Assembly: GCF_009730915.1 (NCBI RefSeq)
Contig: NC_052487.1
Location: forward strand, 806,001-870,000
Source: Dioscorea cayenensis subsp. rotundata
Taxonomy: Eukaryota; Streptophyta; Magnoliopsida; Dioscoreales; Dioscoreaceae
Direction of reading: 5' to 3'
DNA length: 64,000 nucleotides
In this document: positions 49,095 to 62,327 of the stretch, piece by piece
How the letters are laid out: every line of letters begins with the position of its first letter
Numbering within the stretch: position 1 is the stretch's first letter
Made by a program: the position numbers and the translations under genes
The notes under the pieces: model-generated
Databases searched by the model: none
Seen by the model: the letters and a program-made list of their open reading frames with translations, nothing else
Told to the model about the DNA's origin: nothing

Positions 49095-50930
49095 TTTATT
49101 TTTTATTGTGATTGATGTTGGAGGTTTTTGTTTTTATTTATTTGAATGGAATGGAATTGGTAGTTTTCTACCATGTAATAATTATAAAATTGAGAAATTT
49201 TGTTAAATCAACTGTTTATTTTCACATAAAAATAATTAATGATAATACTAAATATTAATTTTTTAAGATTTTTTCCAAAATATCTTTGTATTTTTTGAAT
49301 TTTTGAAGAAAGTGTTAAAAAAGAATTAGATTGAAAGAGTGAGAGCAAATTTTGGAAAAAAATCATGTTAGCACCAACCTGGTAATCTGAATAGACATAT
49401 TTTTGGTGGTAATATTATTACTTATTTATTTAATAATATATTACTGTTGCTAATATCATATTATTGTTAATACTATCATTGATACAGTAATCAAACATGA
49501 TAATATGTTCAAATTACTATTTGATTTTCTCTAATATTTTCATATTATCACGAAACAAATATCTCTTAAAGGGTTAATAACACCTTTTATCAATAATGTT
49601 CTCCACTTATGGTCTATAATTTAGGACTAACAAACAGTACTAAGTCAGAAAAGTTTTGCACCCTCACTCAATTGTGCAGTTTGTGTTGAATCACTATTGT
49701 ACTGTCGGCGGTTTTTATTATTGTTTTTTTATTAGATGCTCGCATTATTATTATTGATGGTTTTTTATAAAAAAAAAATATTAAATATGGTAGGAAAGTC
49801 CAAGTAAGTATTAACACGGCGGCTTGATATCACATCAAATAAACAAACAAAACAGTAGTGGATGTGATGTCTCATCATCATTAAAAAAGAATATCTTTTT
49901 TTAATATTAACTTTTAAATTTTTTGCCATTATTGGACAGCTAATTTGAACACTAGGAATAATTCAAAACCAATTCATAATTTTTTTAATTAATAGTAAAA
50001 ACCAAAATACACTCTCAAATAAAGTTCATAAAATAAAGTGAAATTTTAACCAGTTAAAATATATATATATATATATATATATTTACTTATAAAAAAATTA
50101 GTAATCTAACATTTATAAAAACTTATATTAACTTTTTAAAATTATTCTAATTTAAAATATAGTTTAATAAAATATGTAATTAAATATGATTTATTAAAAA
50201 TTATAAAAATATATTAAATATAAAAATAAATTTTAAAAATAATATTTAATGTTAACAACTAGAGATGCCACTTGTTTCTAGACTGGAGCTGACGGTGTTA
50301 AGAAAAAGAATATATTGATAACAATCGCCGAAGACTCTGAGTTCTTATTTTTTCATGTCTATAATCTTATTCATGGGATTACTACAGAGATGAATCCAAC
50401 CCCGAATATGAACCATAATAAAGTATTAAGTGAAATAAGGCAAAAAAAAAAAACCAGAGAAGTACATAAAATAAAAAATCAAAATAAATATAATAATTAC
50501 CTATTTACATAAAAAAAAAAGGAAGGAGAACTTCAGAAGAAAACTTTAGTTAAAAACCACTAATTAATCTTTGATTTTAAAATATAAACACTGAGAATAC
50601 AAAATCATAATCTCAAAAGTTTTTCAAATCCTAAAGCTATCACAGTTCATTTCTATGGTTTTTGTATAGTACAAACTCATCAATATTTTCTCTAGAGGGT
50701 CTACAAGATATGATAAGGCCATGACAAGATGATTTTGAAATAGTACAAATAACTTTAAAAAATTACATACAAATTTTTCTAAATATCCAAGTAAAAAGGA
50801 CCAAACCACTAATTAATTTTATTTATTTATAAAATCATAATCATAATAATAATAATTATTATTAGTGAGACACTGTTTTTCACCCACTTCTAGATAGAGC
50901 TGCCTCACCCACCATCCATCCAGATCTCAG
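48910..50930. other. AT-rich intergenic region upstream of FDH
   Basis: No gene is supported. It contains (ATT)n at about 49062-49094 and (TA)n at about 50059-50081 in very AT-rich DNA. Confidence 0.55.
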
Positions 50931-51046
50931 GCGCAATCAACGGCTGCGATCTCTCACATTTAGATGCGGAAAAAAGCAAAAGCCGCCTTTAATCCTCCTA
51001 CATTGCACCATCACAGCCAAGCAACTACTTCCACACTCAATACTCG

Positions 51047-51236
51047 CCACGTATAAGATTACAAAAAGAACTAACCACGTGTAGAATAACTAATGGAATT
51101 TTAAGAATCATTTTACAATTAACAATGCAATTGATGCTCAGCCGTTGTCCCCGATGGTCTTGAACGAATTCTCTTGCTCTACCCTTGAGCGCATGCCACG
51201 TGTCCCATTTCCACTTGTATTTGCTTCTATTTATGG
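51047..51236 (+). promoter_or_regulatory. FDH promoter: three ACGT-core (ABRE/G-box) motifs and TATA box
   Basis: CCACGTA at 51047-51053, CCACGTGT at 51075-51082 and GCCACGTGTC at 51195-51204 precede TCTATTTATGG (about 51226-51236), a likely TATA box about 65 bp before the start codon. Closely spaced ACGT-core elements are typical of ABA- and stress-induced promoters, and plant formate dehydrogenase is known as a stress-induced gene. Confidence 0.6.
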
Positions 51237-51300
51237 CCACTCCACTCCAACCACTCGTTTCACACTTCTCTTTCCTACTTATCTCTACTCGTGATCGACA

Positions 51301-54300
51301 ATGGCGATGCGAAGGGCTGCGCAGCAAGCGATCCAAGCACTGGGATCGAGTGTCTCTCAATCGAGACAGCTTCATGTAATCCCTTCCTTGTTCCTAGTCT
51401 GTCAATCGGTTCAAAGATTCCAGTTTGGTTTTTTCTTTTAATAATTTTGATGATTTATTTTGATTTTAATTTGTTTGTTGTTGAAGTTCTGATGATTTTT
51501 CAGTTGTTTGATGCTATTTAATTGGTTCCTAGTTTCTGATTTTTAGATGAATGTTTTTTGGGTGCTCATTGTTGAGATTCTTCATAAAAGTGTCTCCTTT
51601 GGTGCTCTATGTGGTTTCTGATTCTAGAACTAGATTTATTTTCACTGTTTTTCATGAGATATTTCGTTGATTCTATATCTTTCATTAGAATTCTGTTTGA
51701 TTGTTTTTTGTCGTGTTACTAGTCTATCAATCGGTTCAAAGGTTCAGTTGTTTGCTGCAATTTAGTTGGTTTGTAGTTTCTGATTTTAGATTGTGAGAGT
51801 TTTCAAAAAAGTTTTTCCTTTGGTGTGTAGTTTCTGATTCGTGAGACTTTTCGTTGATCTTTTTTTAATAGGTGGTAGTGTTTTCTCTGCAGACAGTGAG
51901 AGCTTATGTAACTTTGACTAGAGTTTGGTTTGATTATCTTTAACCAATTTTTGGATGTTGGATGTCTTTTGTTTATTATGTGAAGATTTAGTGACTATCT
52001 CGCTGATTTTATCCTAAGCAGGCAACTCCTGGGAGCAAGAAGATTGTTGGGGTGTTCTACAAGGCTGGGGAATACTCTGAGAAGAATCCCAACTTTGTGG
52101 GATGTGTGGAAAGAGGATTAGGTATTGGGGACTGGTTGAAATCTCAAGGTCACCAGTACATCGTCACCGATGACAAAGAAGGCCCCAACTGTGGTTTGTT
52201 TTTGTTCTACTCTTGTTCAGTTTTTTTTTTTTTTTAACATGCAAATTCTATTATGCTCAATCATCAACCACATTAACAATACTCAAAACTATTTGAGATG
52301 TTGGCGGAGTGTAGCAAAGAAAAAGTTATTGTTCTCATGTGAATGTCTCATTGCATTACAAGCATATCTTGTTTTTTTATTTTGCCTTTCATAATCAAAT
52401 AGTATCTCTACCAGCCAGGTAGTCCTCACTTCATTTACATCAGTCTCATGTATCTTGATTTCTCTTGGTGTGTCTGTGCTGATATACTTCTACTTCATTG
52501 CTCAGAACTGGAGAAGCACATTCCTGATATGCATGTTCTGATAACCACCCCATTCCATCCGGCCTACGTGACAGCAGAGAGAATTAAGAAAGCTAAGAAC
52601 TTGCAACTTCTTCTGACTGCTGGGATTGGCTCAGACCATATTGATTTGAAAGCAGCAGCTGATGCTGGCCTGACTGTCGCTGAAGTCACGGGAAGCAATG
52701 TGGTTTCAGTTGCAGAAGATGAGCTCATGAGAATTCTCATTCTTGTCCGCAACTTCGTACCTGGTCATCAGCAGGTAATCAGGGGTGAGTGGGATGTTGC
52801 AGCTATTTCCTACAGGTCTTATGATCTTGAGGGCAAGACAGTTGGTACTATTGGTGCTGGTCGCATTGGAAAGCTTTTGCTTCAGCGTCTGAAACCCTTC
52901 AACTGCAATCTTCTTTACCATGATCGGCTCAAGATGGACGCACAACTGGAACAACAAATTGGGGCCAAATTCGAGGAAGATCTTGATGCCATGCTTCCAA
53001 AATGTGATGTAATTGTTATCAACATGCCGCTTACTGAGAAAACAAAGTATATCTCTCTAGCAACTTGAATTAAATACTTTTATCATGTCTTTGAATTAGT
53101 TTTTATTGATCTTACATGTTATTTAAATTAGGATTCTCGCTAACAGTTTACCCTGTTCTAGTAGCTTTAACCAGATGAGAACGATTAGAATCCTGACTGA
53201 AATGATTTAAGAAGTATCTTCTTTCGTATGTTCAAACTTCAGAGCTCTTTATCAATTTTGATGGTCAAAGCTGGAAACTTGACTATTTTTTGGAAGATTT
53301 TTCTCATAGATTTTTTAAAACATTTCACTGTTGCAACCTGAACGGGATACCTAAAATATCATTGAAACATCCAAAACAGTCCTTGCCTTATACTACCGAC
53401 TATTTTCTGTTGTGGCACTCTCTGCATTATTTGTGTATCATGAGTTTGGGGATCAATTTACTTAACCGTCTTTACTTCCCATTGCATAGTAATGTTTTAG
53501 ACTTCTAACTCTATGTTTTTATGTTTTACAGGGGTCTGTTTAACAAAGAAAGGATTGCAAAGTGTAAGAAGGGAGTTCTCATTGTAAACAATGCTCGAGG
53601 AGCAATCATGGATACTCAAGCAGTTGCTGATGCATGTGCCAGTGGACATATTGCAGGTGCACAAATATTCAACACCACCATTTTCATTTATGGATTTGCT
53701 TGTTCCAGGGACTCAACTCTTTCAGTTTTTCATCTAATGACATTTTGGCTTGTCTCTTCACCTATCCTCCAAAGCTTGCCTTCATTAATCTTTGTTTTTA
53801 TAGAATATAGGATAAAATAAAGTATTCATAGGTATATATATATATATATATATATATATGGGAAAAGACGTATATGCAAATCACTGGAATCTTGAACTTG
53901 TCTGCTTGTGTTAGCCTGAAAGAGCAAACCATGTCATTGTTTTGAGATTGCCAAACATGTTCATTTTTCAACAGTGCATTAGCTGTCTTTCTATGTATAT
54001 GTATTCAGGTTACAGTGGTGATGTCTGGAATCCACAACCAGCTCCAAAGGATCATCCATGGCGATACATGCCTAACCAAGCTATGACACCTCATACCTCT
54101 GGGACTACCATTGATGGCCAAGTAAAGCCATTTACACTACTTTCTTCCCATTTTATTTCACCTTTTGATGTTTTCAGGATTAATCAATTTTAACTGGAAA
54201 AACCTTTGAATGCAGCTTCGATATGCTGCCGGAACTAAGGACATGCTTGATAGATACTTCAAAGGAGAGGACTTCCCTCCTCAGAATTACATTGTCAAGG

Positions 54301-54329
54301 AGGGTAAACTGGCCAGTCAGTATCAGTGA
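51301..54329 (+). CDS. FDH: NAD-dependent formate dehydrogenase, mitochondrial
   Basis: Oxidises formate to CO2 with NAD+ in the mitochondrial matrix. Six exons, 51301-51375, 52022-52193, 52506-53046, 53532-53656, 54009-54121 and 54216-54329, join in frame to 379 residues, close to other plant FDHs. Residues 1 to about 27 ([20 protein letters not shown] and on) are a presequence rich in Arg/Ser/Gln without acidic residues. The substrate region is [20 protein letters not shown] with [11 protein letters not shown]. The NAD-binding fold has [14 protein letters not shown] at about 196-209 and YHDR. The catalytic Arg is in [16 protein letters not shown] and the catalytic His is in MTPHTSGTT. The usual plant [19 protein letters not shown] segment is present with Asn where many plants have Tyr or Phe. 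The enzyme looks intact. Intron 4 has a (TA)n run at about 53833-53860. Confidence 0.97.
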
Positions 54330-55542
54330 TGTTGAAGATTCAGTGAGCTCTTCCTTCTTTGAAGATTTTCGCAAAGAGTACTAAATAAATTTCATCAATA
54401 ATCAGATGATCAGGAGGTCATTCCTCTGATGAAGTTGTTCATCAGTTTATGTATGAGCTGTTTGTAGTATCTGAATTTTATGCATCAATACAAATTGTTG
54501 TGCCATCTTTTTCTGAGAACTTAGAACTTCAGACTCCAATTTCATGTACTATTGAGAGTGTTTGGATGGAGGAGCTATCAATGGATTGAACTTTTTTATG
54601 TTTTAAATAAATCCATAAAAAGTAACTTAAATTGTTCCAAACCTTAGTTATTCTCAAAATCTGGTTTCCTTGCATGTCTTCTTTTTATCTAATACAAATT
54701 CTTGAAGAGTTAGTATGATGCGTGTAGGATTTTCTGTTCTTATAAATTGTATTGATGGGTTGCAAGATCTTGAGAATTTCAGGAATTAGTCTTGAAGTTT
54801 ATCTGTTTGAGTTTAATGAGTGTTTATTTTGCTGGCTTATTTGTGTGTTTATCATGATTCAATAGCTTTTCCCATTCAATATTGAATCTCATTCAAATTC
54901 AATGACCCTTCATTTTTTTAAAATTTTTTTTATAATTAATATATATTTAAATATGAACAAGTCATCCTAAATTCATACAATTTTATTATTAAATCTTAAC
55001 TTATTGAGAGAGTCAAATATTTTACCTCTTATATGGGAGTCAAGTGCTTTAGCCGCTCAACGGTGAAAATAAAACATTTTATTAGAGTTATATTTTATTT
55101 ATTTATTTTGATAAACATGAATAAGTCGGAATAGACATACATGAGAAGCTGAACTCAACAATACTTTACCTTTCATCGACGTGAGTTGAGATTCCAACCA
55201 ACCTCTTTAACGGGACAAACACCTATATAAGAGACTCAATGCTAATAGAGAAAATCATCACTGGCTTATTAGCATCATATTTATATAGTTTTTGGATTTT
55301 TTTTTTTTTTTAAATACTACTTATTTTTGTTTTTAAAAAAAAATTGTTGTTAAGGTGTTGCAGAGGTGTTGTAGAGGTGGTTGGAGGGAATCTTTGGCAA
55401 AATGGATCCGACCCGCTAAGATGGGCCTCCAGAAAGATCCGACCCGTTAAGCTGGGTCGATGGTAAACTGTTTTCATTTTCACAAGGGCTTGATTCATTA
55501 TCGAAGAGGGTTTTTGAGGTTTTCCAACTCTGAAGGCAAAGA
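54330..55542. other. Spacer between FDH and the NFD6-like gene
   Basis: Holds the FDH 3' UTR, then AT-rich DNA. A stretch near 55140-55250 (a GACGTGAGTTGAGATTCCAA phrase among others) has repeat-like flavour but no recognisable ends. No gene is supported. Confidence 0.5.
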
Positions 55543-57701
55543 ATGGCAGCTCTCGGCGTCGCTCGAAGAGCTCTTCTCCGCGTTTCTCCATCGTCTTCGG
55601 TGTTTTCCAATCGATGCCTCAATGCCACTTCTCCTTCTTCTTCGGTTCCGATCTTTGCTCGGATCTCTCGTCGCAGGCTTCCTCTCAACATCGCGAGGTA
55701 TAATCCTCTCTTCCCCATTTTTTCTACTTTTGTTTTCCTCTCCTTTTCTTTTTTATGCGTTTTTATACTGCTTTTGTTGTTTTAATCTCTATAGCTTCAA
55801 GATCTATACCATTTAGTAATTTTGATGTTGCTTTGAAGTAGAAAAACTAGAATTTTGCTTCTTCTATGTGGGATTTTACTTGTTTTTGCTGTCCTTTTAG
55901 GTGTTTATTTTGTTACCATTTTCTTAGTCATTCTGATCTATTGGACCTTTTAGGCTTCCGGTGGAGTTGGCTTGTGCTCAGTCATTGATGCCATATCATA
56001 GTGCCACTGCTTCTGCGTTGCTTAATTCAATGCTCTCCTCAAAGTCTGGGAATTGGGGTTGGCTTTCAGAAGGTAATATTTCATTTTTCTTCTCCTTTTG
56101 GGACTCGTTATTGGAAATTTCAATCGCTGCACTTTTTCAAGATGTGTTTGTTCCAGCTGGTAGTTTATTATGGCCAATGAGCTTTACTTTTATTTGGTTG
56201 ATTGTTTGTTGCTATTGTGAAAAGCTGCTGGCTTTTTATAGCTGCAAAATTTAATGCCCACTAGAATTAGCTTAATTGCACACCTCAAATTACAGATTCC
56301 TTAGGATCAGGAAAATTAATTCCCAATTTTATTTGGCTGTCTTGGACTTTAGATTAATCTTCATATGATTTCAAGTAGCCAATGTAGAACCACTTTGAAA
56401 GGAAGTGTATTATGTTGGGTGTTTATCAATGCCATTTAAGTTGAATTCACGAATTTATCATTGAAATTCCACTTGTAGTTAGGCCCTTCATTTGTAATTG
56501 TTGATCTTGATGATGTGTTTGCATTATAGTTGAACCACCAAATTCATTTACTCTAGCGATGGAGCTATTTCCTTGAATGTAAGCTTTTCACAGGTCCATC
56601 ACTTTGTTGATGTTCCTTTTCATCATTTGCTTTGTCGGTCTGTCACTGTTGTCATTCTTGAAACTATTTCCCTTAAAATATAACCATGTCTGACCATTTC
56701 TCATTCTTGGACCTGTATTTAATAACCTTGTCCAACTTATCCAAAAGAGACAAGCATGCTAATTATGAACATTTATTATACCGACCATCACCGGCTGTTG
56801 TAAAACTTTGTCTAGCCGTGGGCAGGGGTGATGTTCATGTGCCATTGAACGGTCAAGTTCATCTTTGCTTATGGTTACTTTCTAGAGCTCCTGAGTCTGG
56901 CAGCACTTCTCATGAAGAGAAAAGATGACAAGTTTTGGCTAGTCAATTGCATTAGCCTCTATTATACATGTTGGAGCTATGGATGCCAATGGATATTCAT
57001 TAGTCACATATGTGGCTATACTTGCTCTTTTATATGAAGCAGGGCTACAGTGAGGTCAGCCTAAGTGATTTCTTCTTTTATGTAGTGGCAACTTAGGTCA
57101 TGCCCTATGTTGCTTTGGAATTGATAAAACTATTGGCAGCATCCTTCCCTCTGGACAAAAAATGTTTGTTTGCCACCACCCTCCAGCTGTTTTTTTTTTT
57201 TATTTTGTGGCAAGCTTCTCCCCAGCCTAAAGTTGCCTTTGCTAATAATCAAGCACAATGGTCACCGTAACAGCCAATGAGAGACCGCCTGCTTATTGCT
57301 TTTCTTGGCTTTTGTGGAACTGTCCTTTAGAGCTCACAATTTATTGAACAGATTTGGCATCAGTACTTAATAATTATTCTATGTACACTTTAGCTGTACT
57401 GAAATTCACTTAGTAGGTTGTCGAGCTGTATTCAGTGACAGTAGTATTTGTTTACTCTCTGCCAATTTTGTTTCTCTTTTGGGTGATAAGAAATTGGTAG
57501 TGTAGTTTCAAAATACAACTTAATCCTTGTGTTTCAAAACTGGAATTTTAACAGTGTACAGCATTTGGTGTGCGGATGATGCCTTTCATTTTGTCCTACA
57601 GAATTGTCTTGTTAAGATCAAACAAACATATACAGGATGATGTTTTTGCTAATATGTCTATTGTTTTCTACTTTCTTGTAGGGTTTGCAACACCTCTATA
57701 G
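55543..57701 (+). CDS. NFD6: NUCLEAR FUSION DEFECTIVE 6-like organelle protein
   Basis: Small plant protein of the NFD6 group, targeted to mitochondria and/or plastids. The Arabidopsis nfd6 mutant fails in polar nuclear fusion. Exons 55543-55697, 55954-56072 and 57682-57701 join in frame to 97 residues. The first 50 residues are rich in Arg, Ser and Ala, with no acidic residue, and look like an organelle presequence. The conserved core is RLPVELACAQSLMPYHSATA followed by LLNSMLSSKSGNWGWLSEG. The last exon is only 20 nt and gives the family-like tail EGFATPL. Members of this family are known for alternative C-terminal exons, so other ends in the 1.6-kb intron or downstream are possible. The molecular function is not known. 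Confidence 0.85.
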
Positions 57702-58612
57702 CAGTGCTAATGGTATAGATGAAGGCATGAACCCACTACTTTCACAGCAGTTGTACTGTCTTTTCTTAACTTAGATAACACTCTTAAATTTTGATTTGAA
57801 TGTCAGTTATTACATTGGAGATGGTTTCTGATTCTAAAATCATGTGCCTTCTCAAAATAAATTCCATAAACATCATCATTGTTCTATAATTTAACTTGCA
57901 ACACAATCTGAATTGAGCTTATCCAAAGAATCACTTGGCTTTCTTGACTCTATCTCACATTTTCCAGTCATAATTGATGAACTTGCTCATTCTATCATGC
58001 TGTTGCCTTTTCTCTATGCCCAATCCTTGCATAGCCTTTCATTTGCTCACATAAAGAAAATCAAATCTTTACATTGTCATCCTTGTGTAGAATCTTTTTC
58101 CTTTTTTGTTGCTTGCCATTGTTATGCTTTTCACATAGTGGTTTCATATCACTTTCATGGCTTCTCTTTGCCAATTTTTCTTTATATACGTGTACTTTTT
58201 CGTCTTTACTATTTATGGTGTAGAATTCTATTATTCTTTTGCCAACTTTGAAGCTTTGTATTGCCATTGCTTTTAAGCAGAATGATGACATCATCATATT
58301 TATGTCACTAAGTAAAGGTTTGATCACTTCTTACTTAAACTGTATATTTGATGTTGCCATTATTTCATTATCTTTATGCTTTATTTTTGTGCCCATAATT
58401 ACTTGATAAATCCCTCGTGAATTACATGATTTAGGATGTTTCCACTTAGTTTACAACCAGACTTAGAAGTCATTATATTCCATTTAGTTTAGAAATAAAG
58501 TTATTACCCATCGTTATTAACATATCATATCATAAGAATTCATTAGACTTGGTTTGGAGGTTTCACTGTTAAAACAATTGTTTTCTTTGAAATGTTGTTA
58601 CTAATAAGAATT

Positions 58613-58830
58613 TACTCCCTCTGTACATGTTTCTTTTTAATTATCTTTAACATTCTATTCTATTTAATTATGTTAGAATTAAATATGAGAGAAATATGAA
58701 TATATAAATTAGAGATACTTTTGCAAAAATAATTGATTTCTTATAAAATTTTGTGAGATAACTAAGTTTTTTAGTATGTGAGATTCGGTTAATCATGATA
58801 GATAACAAAAAAAAAAAAAAGAAGTAACAG
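58613..58830. mobile_element. Stowaway-like MITE, copy A
   Basis: It begins with TACTCCCTCTGTACATGTTT, the classic Stowaway terminus after a TA. It shares AATTAAATATGAGAGAAAT, then ATTCGGTTAATCAT, and GATAA plus a poly-A stretch with the copy at 61325-61603. The right terminus is decayed. It has no coding capacity. Confidence 0.6.
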
Positions 58831-59418
58831 ATTTATGTACCACTACAATAATGATTCCCTGACTGAGTGAATGGTTTTGGTGGCGAAGAAGAATATGAGA
58901 AAGATAAGAACAATGAAGTCCACTTTGTTTTATTTTTGTTAGTGAAGTGGAATAGAATAAAGTTGAGTCTGAGGACCAGAATCAATGCTAATAATTTTTA
59001 AGTTTCATACATTCTCTTTTAGTGACTATTTGTGGCATTTTCTTTTTAATTTCTTTTTATTTTTCCTTTTTATTTTTCATTTGTTAATAAAAGCAGACAG
59101 TTGAGCTCTGTCCCACCATGACTTCATAGTCCACAATTTCCCACCTAAGAAATGTCCACACAGAAGAGATTTGGCATTTATCAAAGCATGTCCCTCACTT
59201 AAACCCTGATTGGTTCCTTTAATGAAGAATTTTCAAACCTTGAGGCTAGAATAATAATTGGGTTATTCATGGACAGGTGTATAAACAAAACTCCAGTCAA
59301 GCATTACCCTCCTACCAAAACAAAATTAAATTTATTCTGAAATTTCAAGTCTTTGGGTCCACTTCAAGTGCTTGTCAAGTTACTTGAAGGGGACAGCAAT
59401 ATCAATTGTGGATAGTGG

Positions 59419-59464
59419 CCTCTCCCTCTCCCTCTCCCTCTCCCTCTCCCTCTCCCTCTCTCTC
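59419..59464. repeat. (CTCTCC)n microsatellite
   Basis: Seven to eight tandem copies of a 6-bp pyrimidine unit. Confidence 0.9.
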
Positions 59465-59533
59465 AGGTTATCTCAAAGGTTGGAATCTATATTTAATCAT
59501 TTAGCATTTTTATTGATATTTTATATATCTATA

Positions 59534-59535
<2 letters not shown>

Positions 59536-59580
<45 letters not shown>
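59536..59580. repeat. (TA)n microsatellite
   Basis: An uninterrupted TA run of about 45 bp. Confidence 0.9.
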
Positions 59581-59583
<3 letters not shown>

Positions 59584-59629
59584 GAATCAATCACAAATTG
59601 TTATCTGAAGTGTTTATAAATGTGTTTCA

Positions 59630-60000
59630 TAATAGACTTGACTTTGTTTTCATTTCAATTCAGTTCCGGTTTCGAATTGGTGGTTCTAGTTTTGTAAATT
59701 TTGAAACCGAGATCAAACTGACTTTATAAGGTTCTAATTTCAATTTTAGTTCTAAGATGGTTTCGGTTTAGTTTCCGTTAATTAAATATATAAAATAATT
59801 TTCATTATATTATTTATTATATATTTTTTTATTTAAATAATTAAAAATAAAACTGGAACCAACGGTTCAGTTTCAATTCTAATTTTTACCTTGTAAGAAA
59901 TTTAATTAGAATTTATAAAACAATTCCAGTTTAATTTAAATAGTAACAGTTTAGGTTCATTTCAGTTTGATTGTTCGAACCGAGCCGATCTATATGATAA
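59630..60000. mobile_element. Possible decayed MITE rich in GGTTTCGGTT-like words
   Basis: The left part contains CAGTTCCGGTTTCGAATTGG and related words. The right part contains their rough reverse complements and GTTCGAACCGAGCC. Many plant hAT-type MITEs have such ends, but no exact terminal repeat or target duplication could be fixed. Confidence 0.25.
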
Positions 60001-60076
60001 GTACATCGTGTGTGTATATATATTTAATCTTTTAACTCGAATGCGTAGTTTATTATGTTCCAAAAAAAAAAAAAAG

Positions 60077-60162
60077 TCTGAAAATTCTTTAATACTTTGA
60101 ATAAGCAGCTGCAAAGTCTAGGAAAATTATTTAATACTTTGAATAAGCAGCGACTTATTAAA
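60077..60162. repeat. 42-bp imperfect tandem duplication
   Basis: Two adjacent units share TTTAATACTTTGAATAAGCA and then GC, and each begins with AGTCT plus GAAAATT. They differ at a few positions. Confidence 0.8.
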
Positions 60163-61324
60163 CCACCTGTATTTCAAGGCATGTGAAAGTTAGTCAATGT
60201 TGCATACTTGTATTATTGTATATTAATCAAATCCATAATATAATTTATTATATTTTGATGTGTATTTTATCTATGTTCGCAATCCATTTTTATATATTTA
60301 AGTCATATATTTTCTATTTTATTTGTCCATGTTATAAAATTAATAAATACTTTCAAGGCATCCAATTCTTTTGCATGATTAATACTATATATGATTAATT
60401 TTTTTAGCCTTTAATCAACATGTGTCAAAAGTAATTAATTAATTAATTAATTAATTAAAAAGTCAAATCTTGATAACTCTATGACAATGACACTCACCTT
60501 AGAGAAAGAGTGCTCCATGATAATCTTATACTAAAAATTTTATATAAAAACGTAAAAGAGGACTTAATATTAATAAAAAAACCCATTAGTTACTTTTCAT
60601 TTAGGGTTTATAAAAAGTTATAATAAAAAATGTTAACTAATTTAGCCTGAAGTGAATAATTTTTTTTTGGAAAAATTTCTAAAATAGTAATCATTGGATA
60701 ATCTAGTGGATTTTCACTTTAACGGTGGGTGGGTAGATTCTTAAGTACAAAGTTGAAATCCTATATTTATAACCATGAGTATTGGTTATGTATTGTTCAT
60801 TAAATTTCTAGGACTCTAGAGCTTTATTTTGAGTTCCAGCGTAGGTCTCATATGAGAAGAGTTGTATTTTCCACTTCTTCGTGAATCTATAATTTTCAAG
60901 ATTTTATAATAGAAGATTCACTATTTTGGGTTATAATCCTTCACATATCACTAAGAATGTATGTGGTAGATTTTAATTACCTCGCATATTAGTTCGTTTT
61001 ACATGATAAGTTTTTATGAAATTATTAAATTACTGTAATTAGTTTACTTCTATATTTTTTTCAAAAAAATAATTCTACCAAAAACTAGTGATTAAAATCA
61101 AATATATAATTCTAATTTATTTATCTAATATAAATAGATAAATTGCACTCTTTAGAACTTGGAAAAAACAAAGTTAATATCCTCCGGGAGTATTTCCTTT
61201 TTCAATTCCCTGCATCTAGACATATCAAAACCTTTTTTCCCATGGTTTAATTTTTAATTTATATATATAATAATTATATCTTAAAAAATTAATTAATATT
61301 AATTAAAATTTGTTTACCAACGCA

Positions 61325-61603
61325 ATACTCTCTCTGTTTTTTTATTTGATACAAATTCATATTTCTTTTTATCTGTCCTTTTCTAACATCAAGTATTATT
61401 TTTTTTTCAAAATTACCCTTACATTCTATTCAACTCTCTTGTTGTAAATAAATATGTTGTAATTAAATATGAGAGAAATGTGAATATATATATTATGGAT
61501 AATTTAAAAAGATAGCTATTTTTTTATAAAATTTTATAAAATAACTAAGTTTATTGGTACGTGAAATTCGGTTAATCATAACAGATAAAAAAAATAAAGA
61601 GTA
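61325..61603. mobile_element. Stowaway-like MITE, copy B
   Basis: The left end TACTCTCTCTGTTTTTTTAT and the reverse complement of the right end, TACTCTTTATTTTTTTTATC, pair with a few mismatches, with TA at both borders. The inner part matches copy A at 58613-58830. About 280 bp and non-coding. Confidence 0.65.
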
Positions 61604-62327
61604 TTAAAAAAATTAGTTAATTATATTATCAATTATTAACTAAACACTCTAACACTTTTTGATACAAAGTACAATAATGAGATAGGTACCCATGATCAAA
61701 TGATTTATTGATATTTGAGTCTTTGTTAGAATTAATTATGAGTGTGAGTAATGATTGTGTACGAGTGGTCTTAACATCAGTTTGTACATGTTTTTGTTTT
61801 TTTTCACCGGTTTAGCCGAGCTTAAAAAACAAACAAACAAACATATGATTAAGCCAGAGACTCAAATAAAAACAATTGGATTGATTGTGTACTTAAAATC
61901 ATTTATGGCCAAGTACTATGATAGGTCATTTCCTGTTCATCATAAAAACTCCGGTTGATCTCACAACACACACACACACATCAAACAAAAACTTGGTCGG
62001 TGTTTCTCAATGACACACATACACACATACACGCACACACAAAGTCCATAATCAAAGTCTTATTATTAAGTCATAGTCCTAAATCAAAGTCACAAAAACA
62101 TTAAAAGCAACAAGAGAGATAGAACAAAATAGAGGTCCCACACGTTTCCTTCATTAATTCCCCCTACGCCCTAGTGCACACTATCAAACAAGGCTACCCA
62201 CTATATTAATCCATTTCCCAACTCTTTCCTCTTCAACATTTCCATTATTGCCTATCTTGTTTTTCTAGTTATCTTTGTTTAGTAACTAGACAACAATAAA
62301 CAAGCTCCCATAAAAAAATCAAACATC

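Larger units (their letters stand above)
57702..62327. other. Intergenic region between NFD6-like and bHLH genes
   Basis: The first part is probably the NFD6-like 3' UTR. It also holds two Stowaway-like copies (58613-58830 and 61325-61603), microsatellites at 59419-59464 and 59536-59580, a possible decayed element at 59630-60000 and a 42-bp tandem duplication at 60077-60162. No gene is supported. Confidence 0.6.

Noticed and set aside
57913-58327. Open stretches on both strands downstream of the NFD6-like gene
   Set aside because: Composition and residue pattern look random, there are no splice signals, and nothing is recognisable.
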